A stretch of 7,538 nt of DNA from positions 1 through 7,538 of the forward strand of contig DASWIE010000053.1 in the NCBI GenBank assembly GCA_036397815.1, in the 5' to 3' direction. The first letter of the stretch is position 1. Each line of letters starts with the position of its first letter. The notes under the pieces are model-generated. The model was not told where the DNA came from. It ran no database searches and saw only the letters and a list, made by a program, of their open reading frames with translations. Source of the DNA: DASQFY01 sp036397815 (GTDB taxonomy: Bacteria > Chloroflexota > Limnocylindria > QHBO01). This document shows, piece after piece, positions 6,790 through 7,538 of the stretch. Position numbers and translations under genes: made by a program.

Positions 6790-6795
6790 CACGGA

Positions 6796-7538
6796 ATGAA
6801 GGTCGGTCTGATGGTTCCCTTCTCCGAGGGCGAGGAGGGGGCTCGTTCATGGGCCGAGCTGCGCGCGCTGGTGCAGGCCGCTGACGACGTCGGCCTGGAT
6901 TCGATCTACGCGGCCGACCACCTGCTCTTCCGGGAGGCTGAGGAAGGCGAGGCCAGGACGGTCGGCATCCACGAGGCGTTCACCATGCTGGCCGCCTTCG
7001 CCGCGGTCACCCGGCGCGCCGAGGTCGGACCGCTCGTCGCCGCGATGCCATTCCGGAACCCTGCACTGCTGGCCAAGATGGCGGCCGGCATCGACGAGAT
7101 CGCCGACGGACGCTTCGTCCTGGGCGTCGGCTGTGGCTGGCACGAGCCGGAGTTCGCGGCGTTCGGGTACGAGTTCGATCACCGCGTCAGCCAGTTCGCT
7201 CAAGGGATGGAGATCCTGGCCGGCCTGCTGCGCACCGGACGCGCCGACTTCAGCGGCCGCTGGCAGTCCGCACGCGACGCCGAGCTGTTGCCGCCCGGCC
7301 CGCGTCCCGGCCGAATCCCGATCCTGATCGCCGGCAAGCGGCCGCGCATGCTCTCCCTGGTCGCGCGCTACGCCGACCGCTGGAACGCGGCGTGGTACGG
7401 CCATTGGGAGGACGCGGACGAGCTCCGGCAGCGGCTGGCCAGGCTGCGCGACGCCCTGGAAGCGGCGGGTCGCGATCCGGCGACGCTGACCCTTACGGTC
7501 GGATTGGACGTGACATTCCCCGCCCTCGCTCCCGATGC
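6796..7538 (+). CDS. LLM-class flavin/F420-dependent oxidoreductase, cut by the right edge
   Basis: The first 247 residues of a second luciferase-like TIM-barrel oxidoreductase; the frame is open through the window end, so the C-terminus is missing. The barrel starts at MKVGLMVPFSE. Family motifs include GLDSIYAADHLLF (33-45), a GPLVAAMPFRNPALLAKMAAGIDEIADGRFVLGVGCGWHEPEFAAFGYEF block (78-127), FAQGMEILAGLLRTG (134-148) and IPILIAGKRPRMLSLVARYADRWNAAW (174-200). These are the standard cofactor- and substrate-pocket elements of the LLM class. It is clearly distinct from the LLM protein at 1876-2802, for example GVGCGW and AGKRPRM against GLGAGW and GGGGPRM, so it is not a recent duplicate. F420 or FMN use cannot be decided. 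It diverges from the CoA-transferase gene across 76 bp. The ATG at 6796 is chosen because it begins the first barrel strand; leaderless translation is likely, as no Shine-Dalgarno sequence is present. Confidence 0.9.
   Translation, partial: MKVGLMVPFSEGEEGARSWAELRALVQAADDVGLDSIYAADHLLFREAEEGEARTVGIHEAFTMLAAFAAVTRRAEVGPLVAAMPFRNPALLAKMAAGIDEIADGRFVLGVGCGWHEPEFAAFGYEFDHRVSQFAQGMEILAGLLRTGRADFSGRWQSARDAELLPPGPRPGRIPILIAGKRPRMLSLVARYADRWNAAWYGHWEDADELRQRLARLRDALEAAGRDPATLTLTVGLDVTFPALAPD

Noticed and set aside
5448..6884. 478-codon open frame on the plus strand antisense to the CoA-transferase gene
   Set aside because: Low-complexity Arg/Gly/Ala/Pro-rich translation with no domain, typical of the mirror frame of a high-GC gene; the minus-strand CoA-transferase is unmistakable.

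Overview
The window is GC-rich (by eye roughly two thirds G+C; not computed) and tightly packed. It carries seven protein-coding genes, six complete and one cut by the right edge. I see no RNA gene, mobile element or CRISPR array. Two luciferase-like (LLM) oxidoreductases, one resembling an F420-dependent subfamily, a CaiB/BaiF CoA-transferase and several promoters that would give leaderless mRNAs suggest a free-living, high-GC soil or water bacterium. Chloroflexota or Actinomycetota are the most likely phyla. This placement is inference; no phylogenetic marker gene is present.

Layout, left to right. (1) An HtrA-type serine protease with a PDZ domain (33-1043, minus) has its own promoter. The -10 box lies exactly 7 nt before an ATG, which argues for a shorter start than the longest open frame. 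(2) A DUF2461 protein (1154-1843, minus) is divergent, across only 32 bp, from (3) an LLM-class probably F420-dependent oxidoreductase (1876-2802, plus). (4) A GC-rich hairpin at 2816-2843 separates that gene from the convergent (5) secreted subtilisin-like S8 protease (2867-4762, minus). (6) A 152-bp divergent spacer holds the clearest promoter in the window (TTGACA-17-TAGCGT, for the protease). A repeated 9-bp word, GACACCACT, lies on its -35 and at its predicted start point, like an operator. (7) On the other side is a 207-aa protein of unknown function (4915-5538, plus) with two Cys pairs and a Rossmann-like C-terminal half. (8) Its stop codon shares the palindrome CTAG with the stop of the convergent CaiB/BaiF CoA-transferase (5535-6719, minus). 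(9) A 76-bp spacer leads to a second, right-truncated LLM oxidoreductase (6796 to the edge, plus).

The genes do not form one operon: nearly every neighbour pair is divergent or convergent. Functional links are loose. There are two proteases, one cytoplasmic-looking and one exported, and a CoA-transferase back to back with an LLM oxidoreductase, a pairing that would fit catabolism of an unusual acid or terpenoid/steroid-like substrate. I found no convincing new multi-gene system. The most interesting points are the operator-like repeats at the S8 protease promoter, the uncharacterised Cys-pair protein beside it, and the recurring leaderless-promoter geometry.
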